Counted from the first letter of the stretch, positions 9,180-18,822 are shown. The stretch: 64,000 nucleotides of DNA from Pseudomonas sp. SLFW (GCF_009905615.1 NZ_JAAAKW010000005.1:310001-374000), one strand, 5' to 3'. Notes: a model not told the origin generated them from the sequence alone. Translations and numbers: made by a program.

Positions 9180-9862
9180 CAAGGCTCCATGGGGGTGACC
9201 AGTCGGCCACCTTCAAGACGGATCAGGCGCCGGCAGCGATGCGCCAGGCGTTCATCGTGGGTCACCAGCACCAGCGTGGTATTGCGTTCCTGGTTCAGTT
9301 CGAACAGCAGGTCGCTGATGCGCTCGCCAGTGTGGCTGTCGAGGTTGCCGGTGGGTTCGTCGGCAAACAGCACGTCGGGGTCGGCGGCAAAAGCGCGGGC
9401 GATGGCCACGCGTTGCTGTTCGCCGCCGGACAGCTGTTTCGGTGTGTGGGTCAGACGCTGGCCGAGACCGACCCGCTCCAGCAGGTGCCGCGCGCGTTCG
9501 CGGGCGTCTTTGCGGCCTTCGAGCTCCATCGGCAACATGACGTTTTCCAGGGCGTTGAGGCTGTCCAGCAATTGAAAGGACTGAAACACGAACCCGACGT
9601 GCTCGGCGCGGACGCGGGCGCGTTGGTCTTCATCCAGTTCGCTGAGGTTGCGCCCGGACAGCGTCACGGCGCCTGCACTGGGCAGGTCGAGACCGGCGAG
9701 CAGGCCGAGCAGGGTGGATTTGCCGGAACCGGACGCGCCAACGATGGCCAGGGTGTCGCCCTTGTTCAGTTCCAGAGAAAGTTCGTGCAGGATGGTCAAG
9801 TCACCTTCGGTGCTTGGGACCACTTTGCTGAGGTTCCGAGCACTGAGAATACTTTCGCTCAT
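9179..9862 (-). CDS. ybbA: ABC transporter ATP-binding protein YbbA (LolD/MacB type)
   Basis: 227-residue ATPase with Walker A GASGSGKST near residue 43, signature LSGGEQQR, Walker B VLFADEP and the H-loop LVTHDE. It resembles LolD and MacB ATPases. It is transcribed away from tesA with only about ten bases between the two start codons. Just upstream of its ATG the sequence is poor in Shine-Dalgarno character. It is expected to energise the YbbP permease. The N-terminus MSESILSARNLSKV is the usual one for this group, which supports the start. Confidence 0.93.
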   Translation of the reverse strand: MSESILSARNLSKVVPSTEGDLTILHELSLELNKGDTLAIVGASGSGKSTLLGLLAGLDLPSAGAVTLSGRNLSELDEDQRARVRAEHVGFVFQSFQLLDSLNALENVMLPMELEGRKDARERARHLLERVGLGQRLTHTPKQLSGGEQQRVAIARAFAADPDVLFADEPTGNLDSHTGERISDLLFELNQERNTTLVLVTHDERLAHRCRRLIRLEGGRLVTPMEP

Positions 9863-9872
9863 GGAGAATCCG

Positions 9873-10478
9873 ATGCGTGCGTGGTTTTTAAGTGCTGGCC
9901 TGGGGTTGCTGCTGTTGTCTCAAGGAGCCATGGCAGGCACGGTGCTGATCGTGGGGGATAGTATCAGCGCGGCTTTCGGCCTGGATACCCGTGTCGGGTG
10001 GGTCAGCCTGCTGGAAAAGCGCCTGGCAGAGCAGGGCTACACAGATAAGGTGGTGAACGCGTCGGTCAGCGGCGACACCAGCGCCGGTGGCCAGGCGCGG
10101 CTGCCGGCGCTGCTTGCGCAGCACAAACCTGACCTGGTGATCCTCGAACTGGGCGGCAACGACGGCCTGCGCGGGCAGCCACCCGCGCAATTGCAACAGA
10201 ATCTTTCGTCAATGATCGACAGTTCCCGGGCGGCGGGTGCAAAGGTGCTGCTGCTGGGCATGCAGATTCCGCCGAATTACGGGGCGCGTTACACCGAGGC
10301 GTTCAAGGCGGTGTATGGCAATCTCGCGACCGAGAAAAAGGTGGCGCTGGTGCCGTTCATGCTCGAAGGGGTGGGTGGGGTGCCGGAGTTTACCCAGGCC
10401 GATGGGCTGCACCCGGCGGCGAATGCGCAGCCGCGGTTGCTGGAGAACGTCTGGGCAGAGTTGAAGCCGCTTTTGTAG
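9873..10478 (+). CDS. tesA: Arylesterase/thioesterase I, SGNH hydrolase
   Basis: 201 residues. A signal peptide is visible, with a hydrophobic core LSAGLGLLLLSQG and likely cleavage after AMA at residue 21. The SGNH motifs are GDSIS (nucleophile Ser30), GGNDGLRG and DGLHP (catalytic Asp/His) near the C-terminus. It is a periplasmic esterase, thioesterase or lysophospholipase like E. coli TesA. I chose ATG 9873 because GGAGA lies five bases before it; an earlier ATG at 9861 lies inside the ybbA start codon region. Its promoter must lie within ybbA. Confidence 0.93.
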   Translation: MRAWFLSAGLGLLLLSQGAMAGTVLIVGDSISAAFGLDTRVGWVSLLEKRLAEQGYTDKVVNASVSGDTSAGGQARLPALLAQHKPDLVILELGGNDGLRGQPPAQLQQNLSSMIDSSRAAGAKVLLLGMQIPPNYGARYTEAFKAVYGNLATEKKVALVPFMLEGVGGVPEFTQADGLHPAANAQPRLLENVWAELKPLL

Positions 10479-10557
10479 TGGGCTCAGGCCCACCTCGAAA
10501 ATCAACCCGCATCCGCCAAAATTAAAGGCCTCCAGCCCTTTTCCGGACGAGGCCTTT
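10478..10557. terminator. Two hairpins after tesA
   Basis: A hairpin GTGGGC/GCCCAC (10478-10493, loop TCAG) begins at the tesA stop. A 9-bp perfect inverted repeat AAAGGCCTC/GAGGCCTTT follows at 10524-10532 and 10549-10557. Only short T runs follow, so termination is plausible but not certain. Confidence 0.45.
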
Positions 10558-10592
10558 CGGCTAATGTGGCGCCCCCGATTCGGAGCCCCCCG

Positions 10593-10886
10593 ATGCGCCG
10601 CCCTGCCTGGTCCCTGTTTGCCTATCAACTGATCGAACCCGATGAGCAACTCGACCTGTTCGCGTGCCAGGAAGTGCGTGTGCACCTGGTCGCCCGGCAA
10701 CTGGAGCTGGCCGGTTCCGCCGACCGTACCCTCTGCGGCACTTTGCTCCCGGCGCAGCCGCGCTGGTCCGACGTCCAGCAAGGCATTTACCAGGACGAAC
10801 GTCTATGCCCCCTGTGCCGGGCGATCATCGATGCCCAACGCCGGGGCTGGCACCCGATCTGGCCCGAGCTGGACCAGACTCTGTAA
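10593..10886 (+). CDS. Small conserved-looking protein with CPLC motif
   Basis: 97 residues with no recognised catalytic domain. It starts at ATG 10593 seven bases after GGAG. It is rich in charged residues and ends with LCPLCRAIIDAQRRGWHP, where the CxxC could bind a metal or form a disulfide; another Cys lies in FACQEVRV and one in TLCGTL. It has no signal peptide or membrane segment, so it is probably cytoplasmic. It is about 100 bases ahead of the L,D-transpeptidase gene on the same strand. I do not recognise a function. Confidence 0.6.
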   Translation: MRRPAWSLFAYQLIEPDEQLDLFACQEVRVHLVARQLELAGSADRTLCGTLLPAQPRWSDVQQGIYQDERLCPLCRAIIDAQRRGWHPIWPELDQTL

Positions 10887-10989
10887 ATTTCGCTTCATGT
10901 TGCACACCGTCGCGCCTACTCCCGAAGGCCGTGGGGTGGGTGTACAATCGCGGCCATTCAAGCCTCCCGTTTATCCAAGGACTTCCCGG

Positions 10990-11958
10990 ATGTTGTCGCG
11001 CATTCCAGCTTTCGCCCGCTGTCTGTCGCTTGCTGCACTGTGTGCGGCCGGCCCTGTCTCCGCTCTGGAGTTTCCGCTGCCGCCGCCCGGTGAAGACATC
11101 ATCGGCCAGGTGCAAACCGTCACCGCCAAGTACGAAGACACCTTTGCCGATCTCGGCACGAAATACGATCTGGGCTATCTGGAAATGATCGCCGCCAACC
11201 CTGGCGTCGATGCGTGGCTGCCGGGCGCGGGCACGCAGGTGATCCTGCCGACCCGCTTCATCCTGCCGCCCGGTCCGCGTGAAGGCATCGTCATCAACCT
11301 GGCCGAGTACCGTTTGTACTACTACCCGAAAGGCCGGAACGTCGTGTACACCTTCCCGCTGGGCATTGGCCGCGAGGGCTGGGGCTCGCCGGTGTCGACC
11401 ACCAAAGTCACCGCCAAAACCCCGAACCCGACCTGGACCCCACCGGCGTCGGTCAAGGCCGAACACGCCGCCGACGGCGACATCCTGCCCAACGTCGTGC
11501 CGGCCGGCCCGGACAATCCGCTGGGGCCGTTCAAGTTCGGTCTGGGCTTGCCGGGTTACCTGATCCACGGGTCGAACAAGAAGTTCGGCATCGGCATGCG
11601 CACCAGCCACGGCTGCTTCCGCATGTACAACAACAACGTGCTGGAAATGGCGGACATGGTGCCGGTCGGGACCACCGTGCGCATCATGAACGAGCCGTAC
11701 AAGTTCGGCATCAGTGGTGGCAAGGTCTATCTGGAAGCGCACACGCCGCTGGATGAGAGCGGTAATCCGTCGGTGGTCGACAAGCACACGGCCGTGATCA
11801 ATGCCTTGCTCAAGCGCGAAGACCTGGCCAACAACCTGCGGATTCAGTGGGATTCGGTGCGTGACGTGGTGGCGGCCGAAGATGGCATGCCGGTCGAGAT
11901 CGCGGTGCCGGGCGTAGCAGCCCCTGCGGTGAGCCCTGCGCCGGTGACCATGCAGTAA
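10990..11958 (+). CDS. L,D-transpeptidase (ErfK/YbiS family)
   Basis: 322 residues. There is a signal peptide (RCLSLAALCAAGPVSALE), then a LysM-like region (ADLGTKYDLGYLEMIAANPG), then a YkuD domain with His in YLIHGSN and catalytic Cys209 in TSHGCFRM. Such enzymes make 3-3 peptidoglycan cross-links or attach outer-membrane lipoproteins to peptidoglycan. The attachment role is attractive because the gene for OprI, a Lpp-like lipoprotein, is the next gene, convergent with it. The start at 10990 gives a clean signal peptide; the longer open frame upstream overlaps the preceding gene in another frame. Confidence 0.92.
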   Translation: MLSRIPAFARCLSLAALCAAGPVSALEFPLPPPGEDIIGQVQTVTAKYEDTFADLGTKYDLGYLEMIAANPGVDAWLPGAGTQVILPTRFILPPGPREGIVINLAEYRLYYYPKGRNVVYTFPLGIGREGWGSPVSTTKVTAKTPNPTWTPPASVKAEHAADGDILPNVVPAGPDNPLGPFKFGLGLPGYLIHGSNKKFGIGMRTSHGCFRMYNNNVLEMADMVPVGTTVRIMNEPYKFGISGGKVYLEAHTPLDESGNPSVVDKHTAVINALLKREDLANNLRIQWDSVRDVVAAEDGMPVEIAVPGVAAPAVSPAPVTMQ

Positions 11959-11977
11959 GCCGGAGCGGTCTCTGATA

Positions 11978-12019
11978 CCCGTTCACCGGGCCTCGCAAGG
12001 CAGGGTGAACGGGTTTTTT
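11978..12019 (+). terminator. Rho-independent terminator of the L,D-transpeptidase gene
   Basis: Ten-base perfect stem CCCGTTCACC (11978-11987) / GGTGAACGGG (12004-12013) followed directly by TTTTTT. Confidence 0.9.
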
Positions 12020-12066
12020 ATTGCCTGAAACATCGCCGGTGAGGGCACCTCTAGGGACGTCAGGCA

Positions 12067-12100
12067 ACAAAAAAGCCGATCCGAAACCGGACCGGCTTAT
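12067..12100 (-). terminator. Rho-independent terminator of oprI
   Basis: On the minus strand, AAGCCGGTCCGG pairs with CCGATCGGCTT-like sequence across a short loop and is followed by TTTTTTGTT. It lies about 20 bases beyond the oprI stop. Confidence 0.85.
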
Positions 12101-12119
12101 CAATAATCCCGAGGGACTA

Positions 12120-12371
12120 TTACTTGCGGCTTGCCTTGTCGAGCATGCGCAGAGCGCGCTCGTTGGCTTCGTCAGCAGTTTGCTGAGCTTTTTGAGCAGC
12201 AGCCAGAGCTTCATCAGCCTTGCGGTAGGCTTCGTCAGCACGGGCTTGGGAGCGAGCGGCTGCGTCTTCAGTTGCAGTCAGACGAGCTTCAGTTTCTTTG
12301 GATGCGCTGCTGCAACCGGTAGCCAGAACTGCGGCCAGGGCCAGAGCAGAGAATTTCAGAACGTTGTTCAT
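12120..12371 (-). CDS. oprI: Major outer membrane lipoprotein OprI (Lpp-like)
   Basis: 83 residues. The lipoprotein signal peptide ends in the lipobox LATGC, with lipidated Cys20. An Ala-rich trimeric coiled coil with heptad spacing follows (residues about 28-75), ending in Lys (KASRK), the residue that can be linked to peptidoglycan. Length and composition match Pseudomonas OprI. The ribosome site AAGGGGAAC lies just before the ATG. Very high expression is expected from the family. It faces the L,D-transpeptidase gene, whose family can make the Lpp-murein bond. Confidence 0.96.
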   Translation of the reverse strand: MNNVLKFSALALAAVLATGCSSASKETEARLTATEDAAARSQARADEAYRKADEALAAAQKAQQTADEANERALRMLDKASRK

Positions 12372-13015
12372 CGTGTTCCCCTTAAAGGACTTCTATCAAA
12401 ATTAGTCATCTCTCGAAAATGAGAAAATGACCGGCGTACATACTACCCATTGTTTGTAGTAAGTAAACGGACTATGCGCAAGAACCGCATAAAATTCTTT
12501 GGTTTGAACGTGTTCCGTGCAACTCCTCACGCTTTTTATACGCAAAAAATCCTTCACCGTCAGACGATTACGGTCGTGGGTGAGACCGGTTAAAACCCTC
12601 GAATCGGCGTACGTTCATGCGCGTCAAACAGGACGGGTTACCCTGGAACAACATGACGCCCGTTCGGAATCCCGCGCCTCTCAGCCTTTTTTGTATAGAC
12701 GATGATTGGCAAGAGTGCTTGTTCTGACGTGCTTTAAGTGACTCAGGCGCACCGTTCGCGTCTCAATGGACATTCGTCGGCGGCGTCAGGTTCAACCCGA
12801 GTGGTGTCAGATGTGCGGCAGTGCATATTCTTCCCATTTCCTTGAGCGGATTCAGCAATCGAGCCTACTATCTGGGGGTGCTCATTTGTTTGAGAAGCCA
12901 AAGCCTTCTCGGTGTCCAAATCAGGCACGGGGTGGCGTAGAGGGTAGAGGTGTTCCTTCGCCGGACAAACATGGGTAAGGTAGGGGTCAAATTTTAAGAC
13001 CCGCGAGGAGTAGTG
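12372..13015. other. 644-base intergenic region upstream of oprI and the GNAT gene
   Basis: It holds the oprI promoter region on the minus strand; an AT-rich stretch around 12440-12500 contains possible -35/-10 pairs, none decisive. A hairpin GGGTC/GACCC at 12984-13002 lies just before the GAGGAG of the GNAT gene. Short open frames here have no convincing start or codon pattern. I see no RNA gene that I can support. Confidence 0.5.
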
Positions 13016-13297
13016 ATGAGCGAGGCGTTGTCCATACACCATGACAAGACCGGTCACCAGTTCGAAATCAACATCGACGGTCACCGCGCTTATCTGACGT
13101 ACATGGATCTGGGGAAACAGACCCTGGACATTTATCGTACGTTTGTGCCGAACGCATTGCGGGGGCGGGGTATCGCTGCGGCGTTGACCGAAGTCGCGCT
13201 CGATTATGCCGAGAGCAACGGTTACACCGTCATTCCATCGTGCTCTTATGTCGAGCGCTACATGGAACGCAATCAGCGTCAGGCCGCGAAGATCTGA
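13016..13297 (+). CDS. Small GNAT-family N-acetyltransferase (YidJ/GTA-like)
   Basis: 93 residues. The acetyl-CoA-binding motif reads RTFVPNALRGRGIAAALTE, followed by ALDYAESNGYTVIPSCSYV, the compact fold of the YidJ-like small acetyltransferases. The ATG at 13016 is five bases after GAGGAG; a GTG three bases earlier is possible. It is convergent with the DAHP synthase gene. The substrate is unknown; the human counterpart of this small family is also poorly defined. Confidence 0.85.
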   Translation: MSEALSIHHDKTGHQFEINIDGHRAYLTYMDLGKQTLDIYRTFVPNALRGRGIAAALTEVALDYAESNGYTVIPSCSYVERYMERNQRQAAKI

Positions 13298-13326
13298 TTG
13301 GTCTAAAAAACACAGCTGCAATAGAA

Positions 13327-13350
13327 AACGCCGAGCAAATGCTCGGCGTT
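13327..13350. terminator. Shared bidirectional terminator between GNAT gene and DAHP synthase
   Basis: Perfect 10-bp stem AACGCCGAGC/GCTCGGCGTT with loop AAAT. The minus strand continues with TTTTCTATT and the plus strand with GTCGTTTTC, so it can serve both convergent genes. Confidence 0.8.
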
Positions 13351-13369
13351 GTCGTTTTCGGCCTTCGGA

Positions 13370-14446
13370 TCAGCCGCGCTTACGGTTCGGCAACACGTCC
13401 TTGAGCTTGGCATGCATGCTGCGCAGGGTCTTCTCGGTGGTTTCCCAGTCGATACACGCGTCGGTGATCGACACGCCGTATTCCAGGTCCGCGAGGTCTT
13501 TTGGAATCGACTGCGCGCCCCATTTCAAGTGGCTTTCCACCATCAGGCCGATGATCGATTCGTTGCCTTCCAGAATCTGGTTGGCGACGTTTTCCATGAC
13601 CAGCGGTTGCAGCGCCGGGTCTTTGTTGGAGTTGGCGTGGCTGGCATCGACCATGATGTTCGGCTTGATCTTCGCCTTGTTCAGCGCTTGTTCACACAGC
13701 GCGACGCTGACCGAGTCATAGTTCGGCTTGCCGTTGCCGCCGCGCAATACCACGTGGCCGTACGCGTTACCTTTGGTGGTGACGATGGACACGCCACCTT
13801 CCTGGTTGATGCCCAGGAAACGGTGCGGGCTGGAGACCGATTGCAGCGCGTTGATCGCCACGGTCAGGCCACCGTCGGTGCCGTTCTTGAAGCCGACTGC
13901 CGAGGACAGGCCCGAGGCCATTTCGCGGTGCGTCTGGGATTCGGTGGTGCGTGCGCCGATGGCCGACCAACTGATCAGGTCCTGCAGGTATTGCGGGGAG
14001 ATCGGGTCCAGCGCTTCGGTCGCGGTCGGCAGGCCTTTCTCAGCCAGGTCCAGCAACAGCTGACGACCGATGTGCAGACCGTCCTGAATCTTGAAGGAGT
14101 CGTCCAGGTACGGGTCGTTGATCAGGCCTTTCCAGCCGACGGTGGTGCGCGGTTTTTCGAAATACACGCGCATCACCAGGTAAAGCGTGTCGGACAGCTC
14201 GGCCGACAGGGCCTTCAGGCGCTCGGCGTATTCGTGAGCCGCCTTGATGTCATGGATCGAGCACGGCCCGATCACGATGAACAGGCGGTGGTCCTTGCCA
14301 TCGAGAATGTTGCGGATAACTTCGCGGCCCTTGCTCACGGTCGCCTGCGCAGCAGGGGTGAGGGGAATTTCGCGCTTGAGCTGATCCGGAGTGATCAGTG
14401 TCTCGTTGGAGGCAACGTTGAGGTCGTCAATCGGTAAATCAGCCAT
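13370..14446 (-). CDS. aroF: 3-deoxy-7-phosphoheptulonate (DAHP) synthase, class I
   Basis: 358 residues. Key motifs are IGPCSIHD, RVYFEKPRTTVGWKG, SSVGFKNGTDG-like AVGFKNGTDGG and MVDASHANSNKDP, all of the AroF/G/H type. It condenses phosphoenolpyruvate and erythrose-4-phosphate, the first step of the shikimate pathway, and is feedback-controlled by aromatic amino acids. Three in-frame starts exist (14482, 14458, 14446); MADLPIDDLNVASNE at 14446 fits related proteins as I recall them. Which aromatic amino acid inhibits this isozyme cannot be read off, so the letter of the symbol is tentative. Confidence 0.92.
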   Translation of the reverse strand: MADLPIDDLNVASNETLITPDQLKREIPLTPAAQATVSKGREVIRNILDGKDHRLFIVIGPCSIHDIKAAHEYAERLKALSAELSDTLYLVMRVYFEKPRTTVGWKGLINDPYLDDSFKIQDGLHIGRQLLLDLAEKGLPTATEALDPISPQYLQDLISWSAIGARTTESQTHREMASGLSSAVGFKNGTDGGLTVAINALQSVSSPHRFLGINQEGGVSIVTTKGNAYGHVVLRGGNGKPNYDSVSVALCEQALNKAKIKPNIMVDASHANSNKDPALQPLVMENVANQILEGNESIIGLMVESHLKWGAQSIPKDLADLEYGVSITDACIDWETTEKTLRSMHAKLKDVLPNRKRG

Positions 14447-14659
14447 CGTGTTACTCATCAGGGTCACGGTGCCAGGCGCCAAGTGCGGCGGGCCCGGCAG
14501 TATTGAGGGCAGGGGGAGCGGAACCTTAGCGCGTTAACCCGTACTTCGACAATGGGTAAACGAGGCTTTTGTCCAACGGTTCCGGGATTGTGGGCCGGAA
14601 GTTTGGAAAGGGGCACGCGGGTGCGGATATAGTGTGCGGCAGACCTGGGGGACATCGGC

Positions 14660-14995
14660 GTGGATCAACTGCAACTGACGGATTTTGACGTCGATCAGCA
14701 ACTGCTGGCATTGCCCGGCGTCTCTTTATTGATCTTTACCAGCATCGGCTGCTCCAGCTGCCGCTGGGCGCGGCATCACTTACCTGAACTGTCACTGCCC
14801 ATCGACCGGCTGTGCTGGATCGACGCGGAAGAAAACGGTGGGGCCGTGCAGCGTTACGGCGTTTTTCATCTGCCGACGCTGTTCGTCATCCGTGACGGCG
14901 AGTTCTACGGGACCTTGCGTGGCACGTTGTCCCTCGACGACATCGTTGCCGGTCTCGAACAGGCGCTGGCGCAGGCGCCGGACGATCTGCCCTGA
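14660..14995 (+). CDS. Thioredoxin-fold protein with CSSC active site
   Basis: 111 residues with a thioredoxin fold: LLIFTSIGCSSCRWARHHLP carries a CxxC (CSSC) and GVFHLPTLFVIRDG the cis-proline turn. No signal peptide is seen, so it is probably cytoplasmic. It starts at GTG 14660 with GGGGGAC upstream. The GCSSCR environment differs from classic WCGPC thioredoxin, so partner and redox role are open. It is divergent from the DAHP synthase gene and 52 bases ahead of the PanE-like gene. Confidence 0.85.
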   Translation: MDQLQLTDFDVDQQLLALPGVSLLIFTSIGCSSCRWARHHLPELSLPIDRLCWIDAEENGGAVQRYGVFHLPTLFVIRDGEFYGTLRGTLSLDDIVAGLEQALAQAPDDLP

Positions 14996-15047
14996 GTGAG
15001 TCACGGACAGGGTCAGTCATGAACATGCAGCCATCGACGAGGAAAGC

Positions 15048-16004
15048 ATGAGCGAAATCACACAAAAGCCCCGCATCGGGATCATCGGCACCGGCGCCAT
15101 CGGCGGTTTCTACGGCGTGATGCTGGCCCGCGCCGGCTTAGACGTGCATTTTTTACTGCGCAGCGAATTCAGCGCCGTGTCAGCAAACGGCCTGCGTATA
15201 GACAGCCAAGTGCACGGCCTCCTGACGCTGGACAACGTTCAAGCCTATTCCTCGGCCGCCGACATGCCGCCTTGCGACTGGCTGCTGGTGGGCGCGAAAA
15301 GCACCGGCACCCATGGCGTGGCTTCGGCGATCATTGAGGCGGCGGCACCTGGCGCCAAGGTGCTGATGCTGCAAAACGGCCTTGGGGTTGAAGAAGACTT
15401 ACGGGCCGCGCTCCCGGACAGTCTGCACCTGCTAGGCGGCCTGTGTTTCATCTGCGTTCATCGCACGGCACCGGGCCAGATCGCTCATCAGGCGTTCGGC
15501 GCCGTCAACATCGGCTATCACAGCGGTCCAGCGCCCGACGCTAAAGCCAGCCTCGCTATCGTGCAAGAAGGCGCAGCGCTGTTTCACGCTGCCGGGATAG
15601 AGTCGGTGCCCATGGACAATCTGCACAAGGCCCGCTGGCAGAAACTGGTGTGGAACGTGCCGTACAACGGTTTGTCGGTCTTGCTCAACGCGAGCACCAC
15701 CCCATTGATGGCCGATCCCGACAGCCGCGTGCTGATTCAAGGGCTGATGGACGAGGTGGTCGAGGGGGCTCTGGCCTGTGGTCATGTGTTGCCGGAAGGT
15801 TACGCGCAGCAGTTGTTCAACGTGACAGGCGGGATGCCGGATTATCGCCCGAGCATGTACCACGATTTCATCGAGAAACGCCCGCTGGAGCTGGACGCGA
15901 TCTACGCCAACCCGCTGGCTGCGGCGTTGGCGGCAGGGTGCGACATGCCGAAGATTCGGGCGCTGTATCACGCGCTAGGCTTCATTGACCGCGCCAACCG
16001 ATAG
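15048..16004 (+). CDS. Ketopantoate reductase-like protein (PanE/ApbA family)
   Basis: 318 residues. The N-terminal NADPH motif is IGIIGTGAIGGFYG; KLVWNVPYNGLSVL near residue 200 contains the conserved Lys and Asn of the family, and the C-terminal helical domain is complete. The family reduces 2-dehydropantoate to pantoate. Pseudomonads usually have several PanE paralogues, so this one may act on another 2-oxo acid. The start at 15048 follows GAGGAAAGC. Confidence 0.88.
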   Translation: MSEITQKPRIGIIGTGAIGGFYGVMLARAGLDVHFLLRSEFSAVSANGLRIDSQVHGLLTLDNVQAYSSAADMPPCDWLLVGAKSTGTHGVASAIIEAAAPGAKVLMLQNGLGVEEDLRAALPDSLHLLGGLCFICVHRTAPGQIAHQAFGAVNIGYHSGPAPDAKASLAIVQEGAALFHAAGIESVPMDNLHKARWQKLVWNVPYNGLSVLLNASTTPLMADPDSRVLIQGLMDEVVEGALACGHVLPEGYAQQLFNVTGGMPDYRPSMYHDFIEKRPLELDAIYANPLAAALAAGCDMPKIRALYHALGFIDRANR

Positions 16005-16069
16005 GCTGTTTTGCCTGGCTTCGATCAGGCTAAACACTGGGTAACCTTCGATCACGCTTGGGGAACACG

Positions 16070-16990
16070 ATGACCACCGACCTGACGCTGAAAAACGCGG
16101 GCAACAAGCTGGTCCTGGCGATTTCTTCGCGGGCGCTGTTCGACCTTCGGGAAAGCCATGCGATCTACATGACCGACGGGGTCGCCGCGTATCGCAAGTA
16201 CCAGATCGATCACGAAGACGAAGTGCTGGAGCCTGGCGATGCCTTCCGGCTCGTCGAGAAACTCCTGAGCCTCAATACCCGCCTGACGCAATCGCGGGTC
16301 GAGGTGGTGCTGGTGTCGCGCAACAGTGCAGACACCGGCTTGCGCGTCTTCAACTCCATTCAGCATTACGGGCTGGACATCTCGCGGGCCGCGTTTGTCG
16401 GCGGCCGCAGCCCGTTTCCCTATCTGGCGGCCTTTGGCAGCCACCTGTTTCTTTCGACCCACGCCGAAGACGTGCGCAGCGCACTCGACGCGGGATTTGC
16501 CGCTGCAACCATCCTGTCCGGCGGTGCCCGGCGCGCCGCCAGCGCCGAACTGCGCATCGCGTTCGACGGCGATGCCGTGCTGTTTTCCGACGAGTCCGAG
16601 CGCATTTATCAGTCGGGCGGGCTGCAAGCGTTCCAGGCCAGCGAGCGCGAGGCGGCGCGTTTGCCGCTGCCTGGCGGTCCCTTCAAGCCCTTTCTGGCCG
16701 CCTTGAATCTGTTGCAGCGGGAATTTCCCGAAGAGTCCTGCCCGATTCGCACGGCACTGGTCACGGCCCGGTCGGCCCCCGCCCATGAGCGGGTCATCCG
16801 CACCCTTCGCGAGTGGGACATCCGGCTGGACGAATCACTGTTTCTGGGCGGGCTGGAAAAAGCGGCCTTTCTGGAAGCCTTCGCCGCCGATGTGTTCTTC
16901 GACGACCAGCCGGGCCATTGCGATAAGGCGAGGGAGGTGGTCGCCACTGGCCACGTGCCTCACGGCATCAGCAATGAGCTAAAACCGTGA
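16070..16990 (+). CDS. Cytosolic 5'-nucleotidase family protein
   Basis: 306 residues of the 5'-nucleotidase (PF06189-type) family. It starts near LVLAISSRALFDLRESH, where the Asp would belong to the HAD-like nucleophile motif, followed by VEVVLVSRNSADTGLRVFNSI and AFVGGRSPFPYLAAFGSHLFLS; FFDDQPGHCDKA near the C-terminus carries the later acidic motif. It should dephosphorylate nucleoside 5'-monophosphates. The ATG at 16070 follows GGGGAAC; a TTG 12 bases earlier is less likely. Confidence 0.85.
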   Translation: MTTDLTLKNAGNKLVLAISSRALFDLRESHAIYMTDGVAAYRKYQIDHEDEVLEPGDAFRLVEKLLSLNTRLTQSRVEVVLVSRNSADTGLRVFNSIQHYGLDISRAAFVGGRSPFPYLAAFGSHLFLSTHAEDVRSALDAGFAAATILSGGARRAASAELRIAFDGDAVLFSDESERIYQSGGLQAFQASEREAARLPLPGGPFKPFLAALNLLQREFPEESCPIRTALVTARSAPAHERVIRTLREWDIRLDESLFLGGLEKAAFLEAFAADVFFDDQPGHCDKAREVVATGHVPHGISNELKP

Positions 16991-17086
16991 ACCTTTAGAC
17001 CGGAAAGCTGTATAGAACCGGTCGAATTTCTCATGCGCTGCTACGCTGAATCATGTCTCCACCTGTCATGGTCGCCTGGAGGTCAC

Positions 17087-17581
17087 ATGATTCGCTCGAT
17101 GCTGTATGCCACGGATCTCGGTCTTTACGCGCCCTACGTCCTGCAACATGCCTTGTCACTGGCGCGAACGTTTGAGGCGGAGTTGCACGTGATTCACGTC
17201 GTTGAGCCCATGGGGCTGTTCGCTGAGTCCGTTCTGCAAAGCTACCTCGCTGAGGACGTGCTCCGGGAATTGCACAGCGAAGGCGTCAACTCTGTGATCG
17301 AGGGCATCGAGCTACGGGTGCTGGCCGGTTTTCGTGACGAACTGGGGGAAGACAATCAGGACCTGGCGTTGATTCACAGTGTGCGGGTGGTGCAAGGCGA
17401 TCCGTCGAACGTCATTCTCGAGCAGGCCCAGCGCCTGGAGGTCGATCTGCTGGTGGTGGGCAGCCATAGTCACGGGGCGGAGGGGGACACGCCGATCGGG
17501 CGCACGGCGGCGCGGGTGCTGCAACTGTCCGAAGTGCCGGTGTACATGGTGCCCATGCTGCAAAACCGCTCGGGGAGATGA
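17087..17581 (+). CDS. Universal stress protein (UspA family)
   Basis: 164 residues with one Usp domain: MIRSMLYATDLGLYAPYVL at the N-terminus and the ATP-binding signature VVGSHSHGAEGDTPIGRTAARVLQ (GxxGxnnS-like) near the C-terminus. The start at 17087 follows GGAGGT; an upstream in-frame ATG would add an unrelated leader. Such proteins bind ATP and help survival in stress. It is monocistronic, between the nucleotidase gene and cysB. Confidence 0.92.
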   Translation: MIRSMLYATDLGLYAPYVLQHALSLARTFEAELHVIHVVEPMGLFAESVLQSYLAEDVLRELHSEGVNSVIEGIELRVLAGFRDELGEDNQDLALIHSVRVVQGDPSNVILEQAQRLEVDLLVVGSHSHGAEGDTPIGRTAARVLQLSEVPVYMVPMLQNRSGR

Positions 17582-17723
17582 GCGCGGCGTGAAATTCGTC
17601 GCGCCGATGAAAAAGCAGCGTGCCATTACCGAATAAAAGTGATAAAAAGTTCTAGCTTTGCCTTTGGGACCATTAATCCAGTTATATACCGTCGCTGATG
17701 CCCGTGGCGTCTTCCGGCTTTGA

Positions 17724-18707
<984 letters not shown>

Positions 18708-18724
18708 TTGGGCGTTTCCAACCC

Positions 18725-18813
18725 TGTAGGAGTGAGCTTGCTCGCGATAGCGTCGGATCTGACGCTGCAATGGTGGCTGGACGGCCGCTATCGCGAGCAA
18801 GCTCACTCCTACA
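18725..18813. repeat. REP-type palindrome pair between cysB and cysH
   Basis: Arms TGTAGGAGTGAGCTTGCTCG (start 18725) and its reverse complement ending at 18813, with GCGATAG/CTATCGC continuing the pairing inward. The same arm occurs at 26291 and 27615. It lies between convergent genes and could terminate or stabilise both transcripts. Confidence 0.9.
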
Positions 18814-18822
18814 GGTATTGCG

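Noticed and set aside
12517..12705. Short plus-strand open frame upstream of oprI
   Set aside because: No ribosome site or recognisable sequence; within a promoter region.
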